A stretch of 64,000 bases of DNA from Serripes groenlandicus (GCA_031761405.1 JASEVX010000010.1:28747174-28811173); one strand, 5' to 3'; positions 56,601-63,420 are shown, counted from the stretch's first letter. Translations and numbers: made by a program. Notes: generated from the sequence alone by a model not told the origin.

Positions 56601-57976
56601 TCTTGACGTATGCCTTCAATTTAAACCCTTTCCCTCATACTACAATTCTGCAGCAGACGACTTTGAACATATTTTGTCAAAAGATAGAAAACATTGTGGC
56701 AAAAGGAGAAATTGCTCGTTTTGTGTCGTTTTGAGCAATTTCTTCTTTTGTCACTATGTTTTCAAAAAGCCGTCTGCTGCAGAGGCGTCAGAAAGCTTCT
56801 ATATGAGGGAAAGGGTTAAATGATAAAAATATTACAGATGAACAGTTTTAACACTTTGACTGTTGGCACCGATTAAGAAGTCTTTGGCACCAGTACCGCG
56901 CCGGCTGACCAGGCAATATACTGCCGTCTGACCAGGCAATATACTGCCGTCTGACCAGGCAATATACTGCAGTCTGACCGGGCTCTTTACTTTTGACGGC
57001 TGAAAGCAAGATTATTATCTTGCTATTGCTTGAATTAGCAAAAATGCAAAAGTGGATTCGTCTTTTTTGAATTTAGTATTGAAAGGGTTAGCCATTTGAA
57101 GCAGGCTGACCTTTTTTGCTCTGAACCACCTTTCTACATTTAACTTCAGTAAAACATTGTCTAGAAATATTACTCATAGTGTCCCCAACATGTTATTACA
57201 GAAGTGTGATGGAGATTTAAAGTACAACGGGACCTGCGGATATAGATCACATTTGGGAAGCCAACAGCGTGGACTTTGTTCACAGATGGCCTTTATATAC
57301 AGGTGGCCTTTATATACAGGGTCATGTATGCAGAAACTTAGCAATTCGGAATCTGAAAGTTTCATAGCTATAGACAGGGAATGGCTATTCAAAGGTAGTA
57401 TTTGGCACAGATTTAGAGTATCTGTAAAGAGTTATACCACTTACTTGTTTGGAAGAACATGAAGAAAACACCGAAGAACTTATTGATGACGTCATCGTCT
57501 GTGGCCCCTGTCATTCTGGCATACCATGCTCCCGTCTGTGTCAAATAGGTACATTTCGCAGACCACAAAGGCGCCGCGCCAATTCCCAGTATCAAGGCGC
57601 TTGGGATGATGGTCCACCATTGTGCGTACATGTTGGCAACCATGTATAGGATATAGCACAGCATTGAGAACGCCACCGTCCATTTACACCCGAGAAAGTC
57701 TATCAAAGGAGCAGGCACGAACAGACAAGAAATCACCAAAGCGGCATAAACACAAGATAATCCGACGGTTCCCAGCCCTTCAATTTCATGTAAGCTACTC
57801 TGTAAGTTTTGAAGGGAACCGAACGATGTGAATAGACACAGAAAGGCAACGCTTACAACTACAAGGTTTTTGATTATCTGGAATTTTGTCATCTTTTCAT
57901 CACCAGATGGTGCTGGTGTAGTATCAATCTTGGTAGGCTTTTCGTCCTCATCGATGTCTAAGGCTTGGTTATCCAT
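37767..57976 (-). CDS. UNC93A: UNC93A-like multi-pass membrane protein (six exons, 479 aa)
   Basis: Exons 57976-57445, 54857-54685, 51148-50906, 44408-44273, 40653-40522 and 37990-37767 join in phase to 1440 nt with TAG at the end. The ATG is preceded by an in-frame TGA 48 nt upstream. UNC93A is a major-facilitator-like membrane protein of about 457 residues in human; its transport role is not settled. Diagnostic stretches: FGSLQNLQSSLHEIEGLGT (53-70), IPSALILGIGAAPLWSAKCTY (124-144), NKFFGVFFMFFQTS then QIIGNLISSMVF across exons 1-2, LLIPLTIYSGIEQAFIAGDF (exon 3), SYVTCSIGIWNVGFIMICYG (exon 4), ALWGVGDAVIQTQVN (exon 5) and EAAFANYRLWESKGFIIAFGY (exon 6). About ten to eleven hydrophobic segments are visible. 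The exon 2/3 junction holds a charged loop of variable sequence. Introns of 2.5-6.5 kb are packed with SINEs and MITEs, and exon 5 has a partial duplicate at 40884-41175. Confidence 0.93.
38084..38118. mobile_element. Fragment of the second TTAA hairpin family
   Basis: AAAAACCTCAATATTGCCAT TGACGCTGAAGAGTTTAA matches the end of the element at 38659-38872 in inverse orientation. Confidence 0.55.
38123..38352 (-). mobile_element. Hairpin MITE, full length (230 bp)
   Basis: TTAACCCTTTCCCTCATATA left; core AAATTGCTCAAAACGACCAA; right TGCCGTATGAGGGAAAGGG. In intron 5 of UNC93A, 130 bp from exon 6. Confidence 0.9.
38659..38872 (+). mobile_element. Second TTAA hairpin-MITE family, full copy
   Basis: TTAACTCTTTCAGGGCCAAA at the left and CGGCGCTGAAAGAGTTAA at the right are inverted repeats bounded by TTAA. 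The centre is a hairpin (AGGTGAGTCAGCTCGTAACG AGCTGTCTCACCT). A second copy is at 49358-49568. Confidence 0.8.
38907..39070 (+). repeat. SINE family 1, head deleted
   Basis: Begins at GATGCTGCTCTCCTTGCCGC; GACTGACTCGCTGATGTCAG; tail CCATGATATAACTGAAAAAT TGTTGAAACC. Confidence 0.75.
39450..39705 (-). repeat. SINE family 2 copy
   Basis: TTGATTGAGATTTAACGACG tail, TGGCTTTCTCATACCAGCTC, AATTGGTGGAAAGGCGAATT and head GAGATTGGAACTCACAGATC. Confidence 0.7.
40134..40378 (-). repeat. SINE family 2, nearly complete
   Basis: Tail ACGCCGTTTCAACAATTTTT CGG, body ACTGGCTGTTTTTCCACATA and TTGGCGGAAGACGAATGACG, head AGCACGGGTTCGAACTCACA. Confidence 0.75.
40586..41175. repeat. 298-bp tandem duplication covering the 5' half of UNC93A exon 5
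   Basis: 40586-40877 recurs at 40884-41175 essentially without change. In gene orientation the copied segment is upstream intron, the TTTCAG acceptor and the first 68 nt of exon 5. The extra copy lies upstream of the real exon and has no donor at the equivalent place, so it is a broken duplicate exon. Confidence 0.9.
41410..41808. mobile_element. Long palindromic element with internal TATGCAGTAGAT repeats
   Basis: Outer arms GTGTATATGGAACGCCTTTA CTGGCTTATGATGACTTG and CAAGTCATCAAAAGACAGTA AAAGCGTTCCATACGTGTAC are inverted. Between them TTTCATTATATGCAGTAGAT- like units of about 27 bp repeat, forward on the left and inverted on the right. Organisation is like that of the TCGTGCGCACGA elements. 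Confidence 0.75.
42125..42707 (+). mobile_element. Hairpin MITE (subfamily B) interrupted by a hAT-like insertion
   Basis: The left piece 42125-42166 ends in CAGACGAC, which is repeated at 42508-42515, where the MITE resumes. The rest runs to GTGGGAAAGGG TTAA. Confidence 0.85.
42167..42507. mobile_element. Non-autonomous hAT-like element with 8-bp target duplication
   Basis: Begins CAGGGGCGTAGCTCCCTTTA and ends AAGCTACGCCC; flanked by CAGACGAC on both sides, an 8-bp duplication as hAT transposases make. The CAGGGG start also fits hAT. The interior has GTCTGTCCGGGTAGGC, GATCCGGGTCGATAC and a palindromic GGCACGTGCC near the left end. Compare 60054-60391. Confidence 0.8.
42948..43210 (+). repeat. 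SINE family 2, full length, best head
   Basis: Head GACCCGGTAGCTCAGTCGGT (A box) and GGTTGTGAGTGCGAACC (B box) with TGTCAATC at the anticodon-loop position, then body ACGTTTGACAAATGTCACAT, AACAATTGGCTGACAGTCTA, GTACTGGTGTGAGAAAGTCA. The tail is replaced by a MITE fragment from 43200. Confidence 0.75.
43200..43270. mobile_element. Hairpin-MITE core fragment
   Basis: ACTGTGGCAAAAGAAGGAAT TGCTCATTATGAGCACTTTC. Confidence 0.5.
43275..43745. other. UNC93A intron 4, nothing recognised
   Basis: AT-rich, no supported feature. Confidence 0.3.
43748..44012 (+). repeat. SINE family 1, full length
   Basis: CTATCTCGGTGGTGTAGTGG TAGAGCGATCG head, CCGGCCAGGTCATACCAAAT, CTCAGGGTTGCGGGGTAAGC, tail AGTGATATAACTGAAAAAAT GTTGAAAGCGGC. 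Confidence 0.8.
44028..44217. mobile_element. CAGTCAAACCTGTG-type MITE copy
   Basis: ACAAGTCCAACCTGTGTATG AAGACCACTC at the left, TTCTTTAGCACAGGTTTGAC TGTA at the right; internal GGTCTTTGTTCACAGGTGGT. Confidence 0.7.
44562..44705. repeat. 42-bp tandem repeat (three units)
   Basis: AAGATATATCTTATTAAAAG CAAGATATATCTCTAAAT recurs three times with decay. Confidence 0.65.
44710..45275. other. UNC93A intron 3, one TTGTA tract
   Basis: A (TTGTA)n tract at 45219-45241 may be a LINE 3' tail remnant. A 103-codon open frame at 44717 has no supporting feature. Confidence 0.3.
45279..45508 (-). mobile_element. Hairpin MITE, full length (230 bp)
   Basis: TTAACGCTTTCCCTAATATA left; core GAAATTGCTCAAAACGAGCA; right GTATGCGGGAAAGGG TTAA. 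Confidence 0.9.
45956..46325 (+). mobile_element. Hairpin MITE with left half tandemly duplicated
   Basis: 45956-46096 is a left half (TTAACCCTTTCCCTCATACG to AAAGGAGAAATTG). At 46097 a complete copy starts (TAACCTTTTCCCTCATACG) and ends GAGGGAAAGGGTTT. Both halves share the private change CTATAACTGAATGG, so one was copied from the other. Confidence 0.85.
46484..46680 (+). mobile_element. Degenerate hairpin MITE
   Basis: CGACACAACAAATCCTCAAC, AGACCACTTTGAAAACATAT and TATTCTGCTGCAGATGTGTC remain. Confidence 0.55.
46805..47034 (+). mobile_element. Hairpin MITE, full length (230 bp)
   Basis: TTAACCCTTTCCCTAATACG left; core AGAAATTGCACGTTTTGTGC; right GTCTGTATGAGGGAAAGGG TTAA. Confidence 0.9.
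47040..47640. other. UNC93A intron 3, weak MITE trace only
   Basis: 47205-47290 has a faint MITE-like stretch (CCCTTTCCTCAACG ... TATGCAGTAGACAACTTTTT). Otherwise nothing. Confidence 0.35.
47645..48390 (-). pseudogene. LINE 3' end with reverse-transcriptase C-terminal fragment
   Basis: Minus-strand frame 48387-47986 reads WAINVKNILNKIGLSYMWLH, later NSSRLQSYCKFKDNLELENY and CSIALTKL. This matches the region after the reverse-transcriptase domain seen in many mollusc non-LTR elements. Downstream comes a short 3' UTR ending CCAATAAAATTATG with a TTATG repeat tail (47649-47675), the usual LINE end. A duplicated AT-rich block lies at 47826-47990. Only the 3' end is present. Confidence 0.65.
48520..48905 (-). 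mobile_element. Full hairpin MITE nested in an older copy
   Basis: The older element runs CCATTCCCCACATGTAGACG ... GTGCAATTATTCCTTT to 48625 and resumes at 48854 (CTATGTTTTTAACTATATTC GATAATTATAC). The younger copy occupies 48626-48853 with TTAA on both sides, showing TTAA as the target site. Confidence 0.85.
48988..49128 (-). repeat. SINE family 1, tail half
   Basis: TTTGGTGTTTTACGCCGGTT, CAGTACTACTGTTCCATTTA and TTCTGACACCAGCCAGTCAG; the head is missing. Confidence 0.7.
49358..49568 (-). mobile_element. Second TTAA hairpin-MITE family, copy
   Basis: TTAACTCTTTCAGCGTCGAA left, central GGTGAGAAAGCTCACTACGA GCTGACTCACC, right TTTGGCGCTGAAATTAA. Confidence 0.8.
50066..50152 (+). CDS. Isolated first exon resembling Crypton/DUF3504-type proteins
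   Basis: ATG opens 29 codons (MLSDSEIDDFVIEQ ... NTVKKTKSDIQK) ending exactly at a GTGGGT donor in phase 0. An acidic start followed by N-T-x-K-K-T-x-S-D is typical of the N-terminal part of Crypton-derived tyrosine-recombinase-like proteins common in mollusc genomes (ZMYM/QRICH1/KIAA1958 relatives). It lies in UNC93A intron 3 on the opposite strand. No following exon was found, so this is either a relic or the first exon of a gene with distant exons. Assignment by eye. Confidence 0.45.
50306..50415. mobile_element. Short inverted-repeat element (about 105 bp)
   Basis: ATTTAACAGTGTTCTGTACA ATAC and its perfect reverse complement GTATTGTACAGAACACTGTT AAAT bracket GCGGCTCGTCC/CTCGTCCAAATAT repeats. 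TTAA occurs at both ends. Confidence 0.7.
50608..50645. repeat. Homopolymeric G tract (about 30 bp)
   Basis: GGTGGGGATGGGGGG then an uninterrupted G run; G-quadruplex capable, length uncertain. Confidence 0.8.
51226..51470 (-). repeat. SINE family 1, full length, 80 bp from UNC93A exon 3
   Basis: Tail TTGTTTGGTGTTTTACGCCG, middle AGTACTACTGATCCATTTAT, head GGGGGTCGAACCAGCGACCT and GACGCTCTTCCACTGCACCA. Confidence 0.85.
52250..52560 (-). repeat. SINE family 2, full length
   Basis: Tail GATTGATTGATTGATAAGGG, body AAAGCTTTCCCACACCAGAT, TAGACAGTTAGCCCATTGGT, head AGCTGGGATTCGAATTCACA and CTACCGACTGAGCTACCC. Confidence 0.85.
52612..52836. mobile_element. Inverted-repeat MITE related to the hAT-like interior
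   Basis: AAATGAGCCGTCCCGCAAGA AAAC and GTTTTCTCGCGAGACGGCTC ATTA are inverted ends; inside are GTATCGACCCAGATCAG and GCATGCTTAGTCTGATCCGG. Confidence 0.7.
52845..52940 (+). repeat. LINE 3' tail with TTGTA repeats
   Basis: AATTTGCCAGGTGGTAATAA AATGC followed by (TTGTA)n, the form of a non-LTR 3' terminus. Confidence 0.55.
52955..53035 (+). mobile_element. Truncated hairpin MITE, subfamily B
   Basis: TTCAACCCTTTCCAATATAC AGCAAATC and CAGCAGACGACTTTGAAAAC; lost at about 53035. Confidence 0.65.
53069..53287 (+). mobile_element. Hairpin MITE, subfamily B, full length
   Basis: TTAACCCTTTCCCACATACA left; long perfect core TGTGGCCAAAGTAGAAATTG C...; right GTCTGCAGGTGGGAAAGGG TTAA. Confidence 0.85.
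53290..54030. other. UNC93A intron 2, nothing recognised
   Basis: AT-rich; short open frames at 53718-53985 on both strands show no domain. Confidence 0.3.
54034..54306 (+). repeat. SINE family 1, full length, best head (tRNA-Pro-like)
   Basis: AGCTCGATGGTGTAGTGGTA GAGCATCCGCCTCGGGTGCG GG and GGTTCGATCCCCGACAGGGT have intact A and B boxes and a CGG at the anticodon position. The acceptor stem does not pair and a SINE body and tail follow, so it is not a functional tRNA. Confidence 0.88.
54900..56070. other. UNC93A intron 1, nothing recognised
   Basis: AT-rich. No open frame, repeat boundary or structured element that I can support. Confidence 0.3.
56076..56304 (-). mobile_element. Hairpin MITE, full length (229 bp)
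   Basis: TTAACCCTTTCCCTCACATA left; core AAAAAATGCTCAAAATGAGC; right GTATGAGGGAAAGGG TTAA. Confidence 0.9.
56621..56819 (+). mobile_element. Hairpin MITE with internal deletion (199 bp)
   Basis: TTTAAACCCTTTCCCTCATA left; the AATTGAATGGATAACC block is missing; the core half TTGCTCGTTTTG is repeated as GTCGTTTTGAGC. Confidence 0.85.
56848..57092. mobile_element. Third TTAA-bounded element with 23-bp internal repeats
   Basis: TTAACACTTTGACTGTTGGC at the left, TTGAAAGGGTTAG at the right; inside, GACCAGGCAATATACTGCCG TCT recurs about three times (56906-56985). Ends are only weakly inverted. Confidence 0.5.
57226..57422. mobile_element. CAGTCAAACCTGTG-type MITE, diverged
   Basis: GTACAACGGGACCTGCGGAT left; GTGGCCTTTATATACAGGGT CATGTATGCAGAA middle; GGTAGTATTTGGCACAGATT right. 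It ends about 23 bp from the exon 1 donor of UNC93A. Confidence 0.55.
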
Positions 57977-57979
57977 CTT

Positions 57980-58390
57980 TATATTCTTCGTGTAGCGAAT
58001 CGATGATGGCTTCCCTTTAATTCATTGATTTACAGGTCACTTATGTCGTCGACGCTACTTATATCAATGCGTTCTTTATAAACAAGTTGACATATATCTG
58101 CAAAATATAGCCAAACAGTTAGAGTAGACAATCCTTTCTTTACAAAATGCATTGATTGGATAATTTAGAAAAAAATAGAAAATATATATTCAACTGTGAA
58201 TGAACACTTCCAATGTATAAAGTTAATGAAACAGTCCCTCACCGAGAGAGAATTATTGTCCATGTCCAGAGTCATTAACACCGAAAAATGAAAAAAACAA
58301 TTTACACAGTTCTTGTTACAATAGTTATTTTATGAAATTATAAAATCAAAATATTGAAATTAAATCCAAGTATTCGTATCATATCTAAAT
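57980..58390. promoter_or_regulatory. Upstream region of UNC93A, no clear promoter motif
   Basis: Immediately 5' of the start codon on the minus strand. Expected to hold 5' UTR and promoter, but no TATA or other element is convincing. Confidence 0.25.
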
Positions 58391-58391
58391 T

Positions 58392-58655
58392 ATCTATGTT
58401 CTATAGCTCTGTCGGTAACGACGAAGGCCATTAATCCAGGGGACTTCACATAATCCACTGAGACTAGCGTCATCCGTTTTCTGCCACCTCGAGGCTAAAG
58501 AGTCTTTGTGGGAAGGTTACCAGTTGACGAGGATTTATGTTGTATGCGGTACTGGTAAAAGAAAGCCAGGTAACACATAGTAATGTGAACTGGCCGCCGT
58601 GGTATAACTGAAGTACCACTTAAAATGGCATGGAACTCCAAACAATCATATAGAC
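58392..58655 (+). repeat. SINE family 2 copy
   Basis: CTATAGCTCTGTCGGTAACG degenerate head, GGAAGGTTACCAGTTGACGA, GAAAGCCAGGTAACACATAG, tail CGCCGTGGTATAACTGAAGT. Confidence 0.7.
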
Positions 58656-58829
58656 AATATACCCGTTCTTCTGATAAAGCATTGGAGGTCGGAGAACTGG
58701 TTTTCATATTTTCAAATTATCATATTTGCGAAGAAACACTGCATTTTCTAGCAGTCAGATCTGGATATACTATCAAATTATTTATTATTGAGTACAACTA
58801 TTCCATACTTATATAAGTTACATATATTT

Positions 58830-59220
58830 TATCCTGGCACACTCCATGCCGATAATTACAGTTAAATGTATTCATCATAATCCATTACAATGTCTGACGC
58901 GTCAGACAAACTTGTATCTAAAGGTCTCCTAAGTTCGTGATCATAAGCATTAAAATAAATTACATTGTCGAGTACTAAATTAACCTTTAGACATCAGAAA
59001 ATAGTCACACACTTTTCAACTGACTGCTAATACAAAGTCATGGGAGAAATGGATGAAAATAATAACGTCAAGAACTAACGTAGATCACGATATTCGAAAA
59101 TTCATGGAAAAACTTTAGATGTGCCTGTGCCTCTGAAAAGTCAGATCAGGATCTTCGTCTCCTAATTGTACATGTACAAGCATCATGGGTGCCTCTGGAG
59201 AATGACTTTGATAAAGAACG
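58830..59220. other. Intergenic, nothing recognised
   Basis: AT-rich, no supported feature. Confidence 0.3.
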
Positions 59221-59223
59221 CTC

Positions 59224-59485
59224 GATTGTTTAATTGGGACTTTACGCCATTTCAACATTTTTCAGTCATATCACGGCGGCCAGTTCACCTACTCATGTGT
59301 TTCCTGGCTTCCCCACACCAGTAATACACACAACAATTTTCCCAAGCAGCTGGCTGTTTGTCCACATATACTGTTTGCCCATTGATGTAAGACAAAATGA
59401 CGCTTTCGGATTGACTTTTATCAAATGTCAGAAATACTTTTAGACAAGCTGTGATTTGAAGTCACAACACCTGAAAGGACTACGC
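59224..59485 (-). repeat. SINE family 2, nearly complete
   Basis: Tail ACTTTACGCCATTTCAACAT TTTTCAG, body CTGGCTTCCCCACACCAGTA and CATTGATGTAAGACAAAATG, head AAGCTGTGATTTGAAGTCAC. Confidence 0.75.
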
Positions 59486-59489
59486 CCAG

Positions 59490-60050
59490 TATGTGATCGT
59501 TATTTCAAAACATTTGATGGTCGGTGTTTCTATGACGTGGCTATATACACGGTCAGGAGGGCAATGTAAGTTGAGAATGATGTCCGTGGTAAAATTAAAT
59601 TAAAAATGGAACTGGCCCGTCATGCCGTATTTACATATGCATTCTCATTAAAACCAGATTAAAATACTTCGCTGATTGTATATTGGATCTGACTAAACCA
59701 CATTTATAAAAGGTCATTTGACCCTTAAAATGTAAAAAAAATAAAATAAAAAATAAAACATTAGTCTGAAACTCTCGACGATTACCGTGCTCTAAACTCC
59801 CATGTTGATAACTAACGATTTTGTAAGCGACAATTTGATTGACTGACGGAAAGGTCAATATGAGACGACCTTTAATAGGAAGTCACCAGATCTATACGAG
59901 CGATTGGCGCCGCAGCGAAGTTTTGATCTGGTTTAAATTAAATTGCTAAAAGTGCAAAACTCGTACTATGGAATGGTCGGTGTTAGAGGCACGATAAGTG
60001 AATACCGACCTTTGATTCTGTTTAAATCAATAACGAGCATTATACAGGGG
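59490..60050. other. Intergenic, nothing recognised
   Basis: AT-rich, no supported feature apart from a short AAAATAAAATAAAAAATAAA run near 59736. Confidence 0.3.
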
Positions 60051-60053
60051 CGT

Positions 60054-60391
60054 AGCTTTGCAATCATAAATGTGTAGGTCGTCTCGTGAGAAAATCAACA
60101 TTGTGGACTCTGCGTAAAGTATCGACCCGGATCAGCCTAAGTATTCCACACAGGCCTTCCCGGATAGACACTTTTCGCCTCATGTGGATTTTCTGTTTCA
60201 TGAATCACTACTCTATACAACTATCCACCTAAGACGGAATGTGTCGACCGGATCAGTCTGCGCGGACAGCGCAGGCTGATCTGGTCTATACATTACGCAG
60301 ATGCCTTTCGCCACAGCTGTATTTTGGGGCATTTTGAGAAAAAAGGTGTAGGCACGTGCCTACAGTGCATAAAGGGAGCTACGCCCCTGTT
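60054..60391. mobile_element. Non-autonomous hAT-like element, complete ends
   Basis: CAGGGGCGTAGCTTTGCAAT at the left and GGGAGCTACGCCCCTG at the right are inverted repeats of about 13 bp. The interior holds two palindromic GATCAGCCT/AGGCTGATC segments and GTAGGCACGTGCCTAC. No clear target duplication remains. Same family as 42167-42507, in opposite orientation. Confidence 0.8.
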
Positions 60392-60599
60392 AGGTACATT
60401 GAAACGATTATTGTGACGATAACACTTCTTTAAAATCAATATATAAGAGATAAGCCATGATAAGTAGCAAGCTCAAGGTTTGCTTCCCTCTCGAGCTCCT
60501 GAAGATCAGACGCGAACACTAAGAGCAAATTCAATGCATTTTGGTAAGACTTGATGCAAACTAACCCGATTTTTGGGATTCGCTTCGTTAGATATCCCT

Positions 60600-60775
60600 T
60601 ATTGTTAGGCTTTTCCGGCTGTCTGTCTGTTTGTTTGCAAAGCGACGCTCCACAGCCCAAACCGACGGGCCGATTCAGGTGAAACTTGGTGAACAGGTGC
60701 CGTACGGGCTCAGGGTGTGCGCGTTTGAGTTTCGTTGCTAAGGACCCACATCCAAGGCGAATCCCACGTTGCCTA
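60600..60775 (+). repeat. Dispersed repeat fragment
   Basis: CGGCTGTCTGTCTGTTTGTT, CGATTCAGGTGAAACTTGGT and GTGCCGTACGGGCTCAGGGT form a phrase I associate with an invertebrate interspersed repeat; no coding sense. Confidence 0.35.
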
Positions 60776-60949
60776 CCATCTTGTTAATGTTTTAGTTAAA
60801 TCTACATATTTTATATATGTGAACACAAAACTCGAAATCGGTTTTGATCTTTCCCTATCGTTCCCTATCGTTCAGACTATCATTACATTCTTTATAATCC
60901 AAATAGAAAGTAATCGAAGAATAAAATAATAGCTGAAAATGAGAAAACA

Positions 60950-61140
60950 TTGTATTAAGCAGCAGGCGACCTTTTGAAAACAATATGACAAAAGGAGAAA
61001 TTGCTCAATTTCTACTTTCGCCACATTTTTTCTAAACACTATTTAATAATCAAACTCTTATTTATGTAGATTTTTCACGTTCTTTCCAATATGATTTCAA
61101 AATAATCTGCTGCAGATATGTATATGTTGATAATGCTTGA
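60950..61140 (-). mobile_element. Degenerate hairpin MITE
   Basis: AGCAGCAGGCGACCTTTTGA, AAGGAGAAATTGCTC core, AATAATCTGCTGCAGATATG. Confidence 0.55.
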
Positions 61141-61263
61141 ACATATTAAGACATGTCAATCCAATCAATGTCAACTTTTATAGTGTTGTATTTTGAACGA
61201 GCATTTACAAGACGTAATATCTGTGTACTTGGTCAGTATACACATTTTCTTCTTTCTCTTTTC

Positions 61264-61494
61264 TTAACCCTTTCCCTCATATAGACGCGTTCTGACGCCT
61301 CTACAGCAGACGGCATTTTGAAAACATAGTGACAAAAGAAGAAATTGCACAAAACGTGCAATTTCTTCTTTTGCCACAATGTTTTTCCACTTTTAGTCAT
61401 AGGTTATCCATTCAATTAAAGAGATTTTCTATGTTTTGACAAAATATGTTCAAAGTCGTCTGCTGCAGAATTGTCGTATGAGGGAAAGGGTTAA
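61264..61494 (-). mobile_element. Hairpin MITE, full length (231 bp)
   Basis: TTAACCCTTTCCCTCATATA left; core AGAAATTGCACAAAACGTGC; right GTATGAGGGAAAGGG TTAA. Confidence 0.9.
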
Positions 61495-61769
61495 TGTTTT
61501 CAATCGTCGTTTTCCCAAGAAGCGTAAAATGTTGTCTCTACCAGGAGAAATTTAAGGGTATTTTCATTATATATGTATTTTCATTTTATCCGTAAATTGA
61601 GGGAAAAAATATGAAAAAGGAACATGTCATTTTTGTTCGTTTGATACGTTTTGTTAAACTTTTCTTTACATAGCTCTTATTTATAAACCATATCCATACA
61701 TGTCATTTGCAACAGTGTAATGTATGGTGTATGATATATCAAAAAACATCAACTACTTTCATAACGAAA

Positions 61770-62115
61770 ATACGGTGGCATAGAGGTGACATGTGTGTGT
61801 TTTTATTTTTATTTTACTAAGTCGTGCGCACGACATAGTATCTCGTGCGCACGACATAGTATCTCGTGCGCACGACTTAGTATCTCGTGCGCACGACTTA
61901 GTAACTCGTGCGCACGACATAGTATCTCGTGCGCACGACTTAGTAACTCGTGCGCACGACTTAAGTATCTCGTGCGCACGACTTAGTATCTCGTGCGCAC
62001 GACTTAGTATCTCGTGCGCACGACTTAGTAACTCGTGCGCACGACATAGTAACTCGTGCGCACGACTTAGTAAAATAAAAATAAAAACATACACATGTCA
62101 CCTCTGTGCCACAGT
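61770..62115. mobile_element. Inverted-repeat element with TCGTGCGCACGA array, copy 2
   Basis: Ends TACGGTGGCATAGAGGTGAC ATGTGTG and CACATGTCACCTCTGTGCCA. Twelve copies of TCGTGCGCACGA at a 21-bp period, with spacers CATAGTATC or CTTAGTATC/CTTAGTAAC. The array creates long spurious open frames on both strands. Confidence 0.9.
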
Positions 62116-62338
62116 ACGGTGGCATAGAGGTGACATGTGTATGTTTTTATTTATCTAGTGCGCACGAGTTACTATGTCGTGCGCACGATTTAATTATCTC
62201 GTGCGCACGACATAGTATCTCGTGCGCTCGACTTAGTATCTCGTGCGCACGACTTAGTATCTCGTACGCACGACTTAGTAACTCGTGCGCACGAGATAAA
62301 TAAAAACATACACATGTCACCTCTGTGCCACCGTACGA
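62113..62338. mobile_element. Inverted-repeat element with TCGTGCGCACGA array, copy 3
   Basis: Starts directly after copy 2 (AGTACGGTGGCATAGAGGTG) and ends CACATGTCACCTCTGTGCCA CCGTA. Seven palindromic units, several with single changes (CTAGTGCGCACGA; GTGCGCTCGA; CGTACGCACGA). Confidence 0.88.
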
Positions 62339-62359
62339 AAATAACCTATTTTCAAAACT

Positions 62360-63420
62360 TTATCTTTTTTATCTTTATCTTTATTCAGCATTAAATATAA
62401 CATATTTATAGCCAATACACATATTAATATTTTACATAATATAAGGTTGTATACAAGAAAGCCTTTTCCGAGAAGTTCCAATGGAATATGTAGAATGTAT
62501 TTTTTCTTTATCTAAGGATTTGAAAAAATATTTATGATGTTAAATATTTTTAAATCTTTTATGTAAGGTTTTAACGTGTGGCAGACTAGGTTGTAATAGA
62601 CTTTTGAAATCAATATATATTTAGGTTAGGTTAAAACGTTTTGAAAACATTGGGAATAGTGCGAGAAGAGTTACATGACTAGAAACGCTTTACCAGAAGA
62701 AAAGGAAACAATATAATACAAATTATCTATGTACAAACCATTATGAATAAACCCAACAGTACATGAGATATACACTCCAAAAAATAACTGAATGTAGGAG
62801 GAATACATGAGTCCTATCTGGATCACAAACAAAAATTGAAAACTTTATACATTCTGTGTATAATTCCGAAACTTTATTGATTTGAACAATGTTACGGGAT
62901 ATATATACTACTTATGTAAGGGATGTTAAGGTAATAGCTATTGTTTATTTATGTGACATTTCTTCGTTTAAAGGCGAAATATATATACTTTGATAAGTTT
63001 ATTAATTCATTTATATTTGTTGTGGAAAGCAATGATTTAAATTTGTGGATTGTTGGCCAATGACAAAAGTATGGTTTAAGTAGTTTGTTTCTTAGATCAT
63101 AGTATTTTGGGCAGGCTAACAGGAAGTGGTATTCGTTTTCTATTACACCCATTGTGCAATTTTGGCATATTCTGTCATTTCTCGCTATACCTTCGTGTCT
63201 ACCTTTTTCAATCTGAAGGTTATGGGATGAAAGTCTAAATTTGGTCAATGCTATTCTATATTTATCAATGTATAATTTATGTAAATATGGTTCCAACTCA
63301 AAATGTTGCTTATATGTACTATACAAAGATAATCTGTTTGAGTTAGTTATGTTAGAGAGCCATGTCTGTTTGTAAATGTCTAAAATTCTAATTTTGATCG
63401 TATCTAATTTAATTTCCCAA
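62360..63420 (-). pseudogene. LINE 3' end with reverse-transcriptase C-terminal zinc motif
   Basis: Minus-strand frame 63326-62949 encodes EPYLHKLYIDKYRIALTKFR, then HNLQIEKGRHEG and CQNCTMGVIENEYHFLLACP, the C-x2-C ... H-x4-C signature that follows the reverse transcriptase in many mollusc non-LTR elements. The 3' side ends in AATAAAGATAAAGATAAA at about 62360-62385, a microsatellite-like LINE tail. The 5' part is missing. Confidence 0.75.

Noticed and set aside
60436..60660. MGCG-starting 74-codon frame suggesting a myristoylated protein
   Set aside because: Overlaps a dispersed repeat and has no further coding features.
61759..62303. Several long open frames on both strands
   Set aside because: Produced by the 21-bp palindrome array, which is open in multiple frames; no gene.
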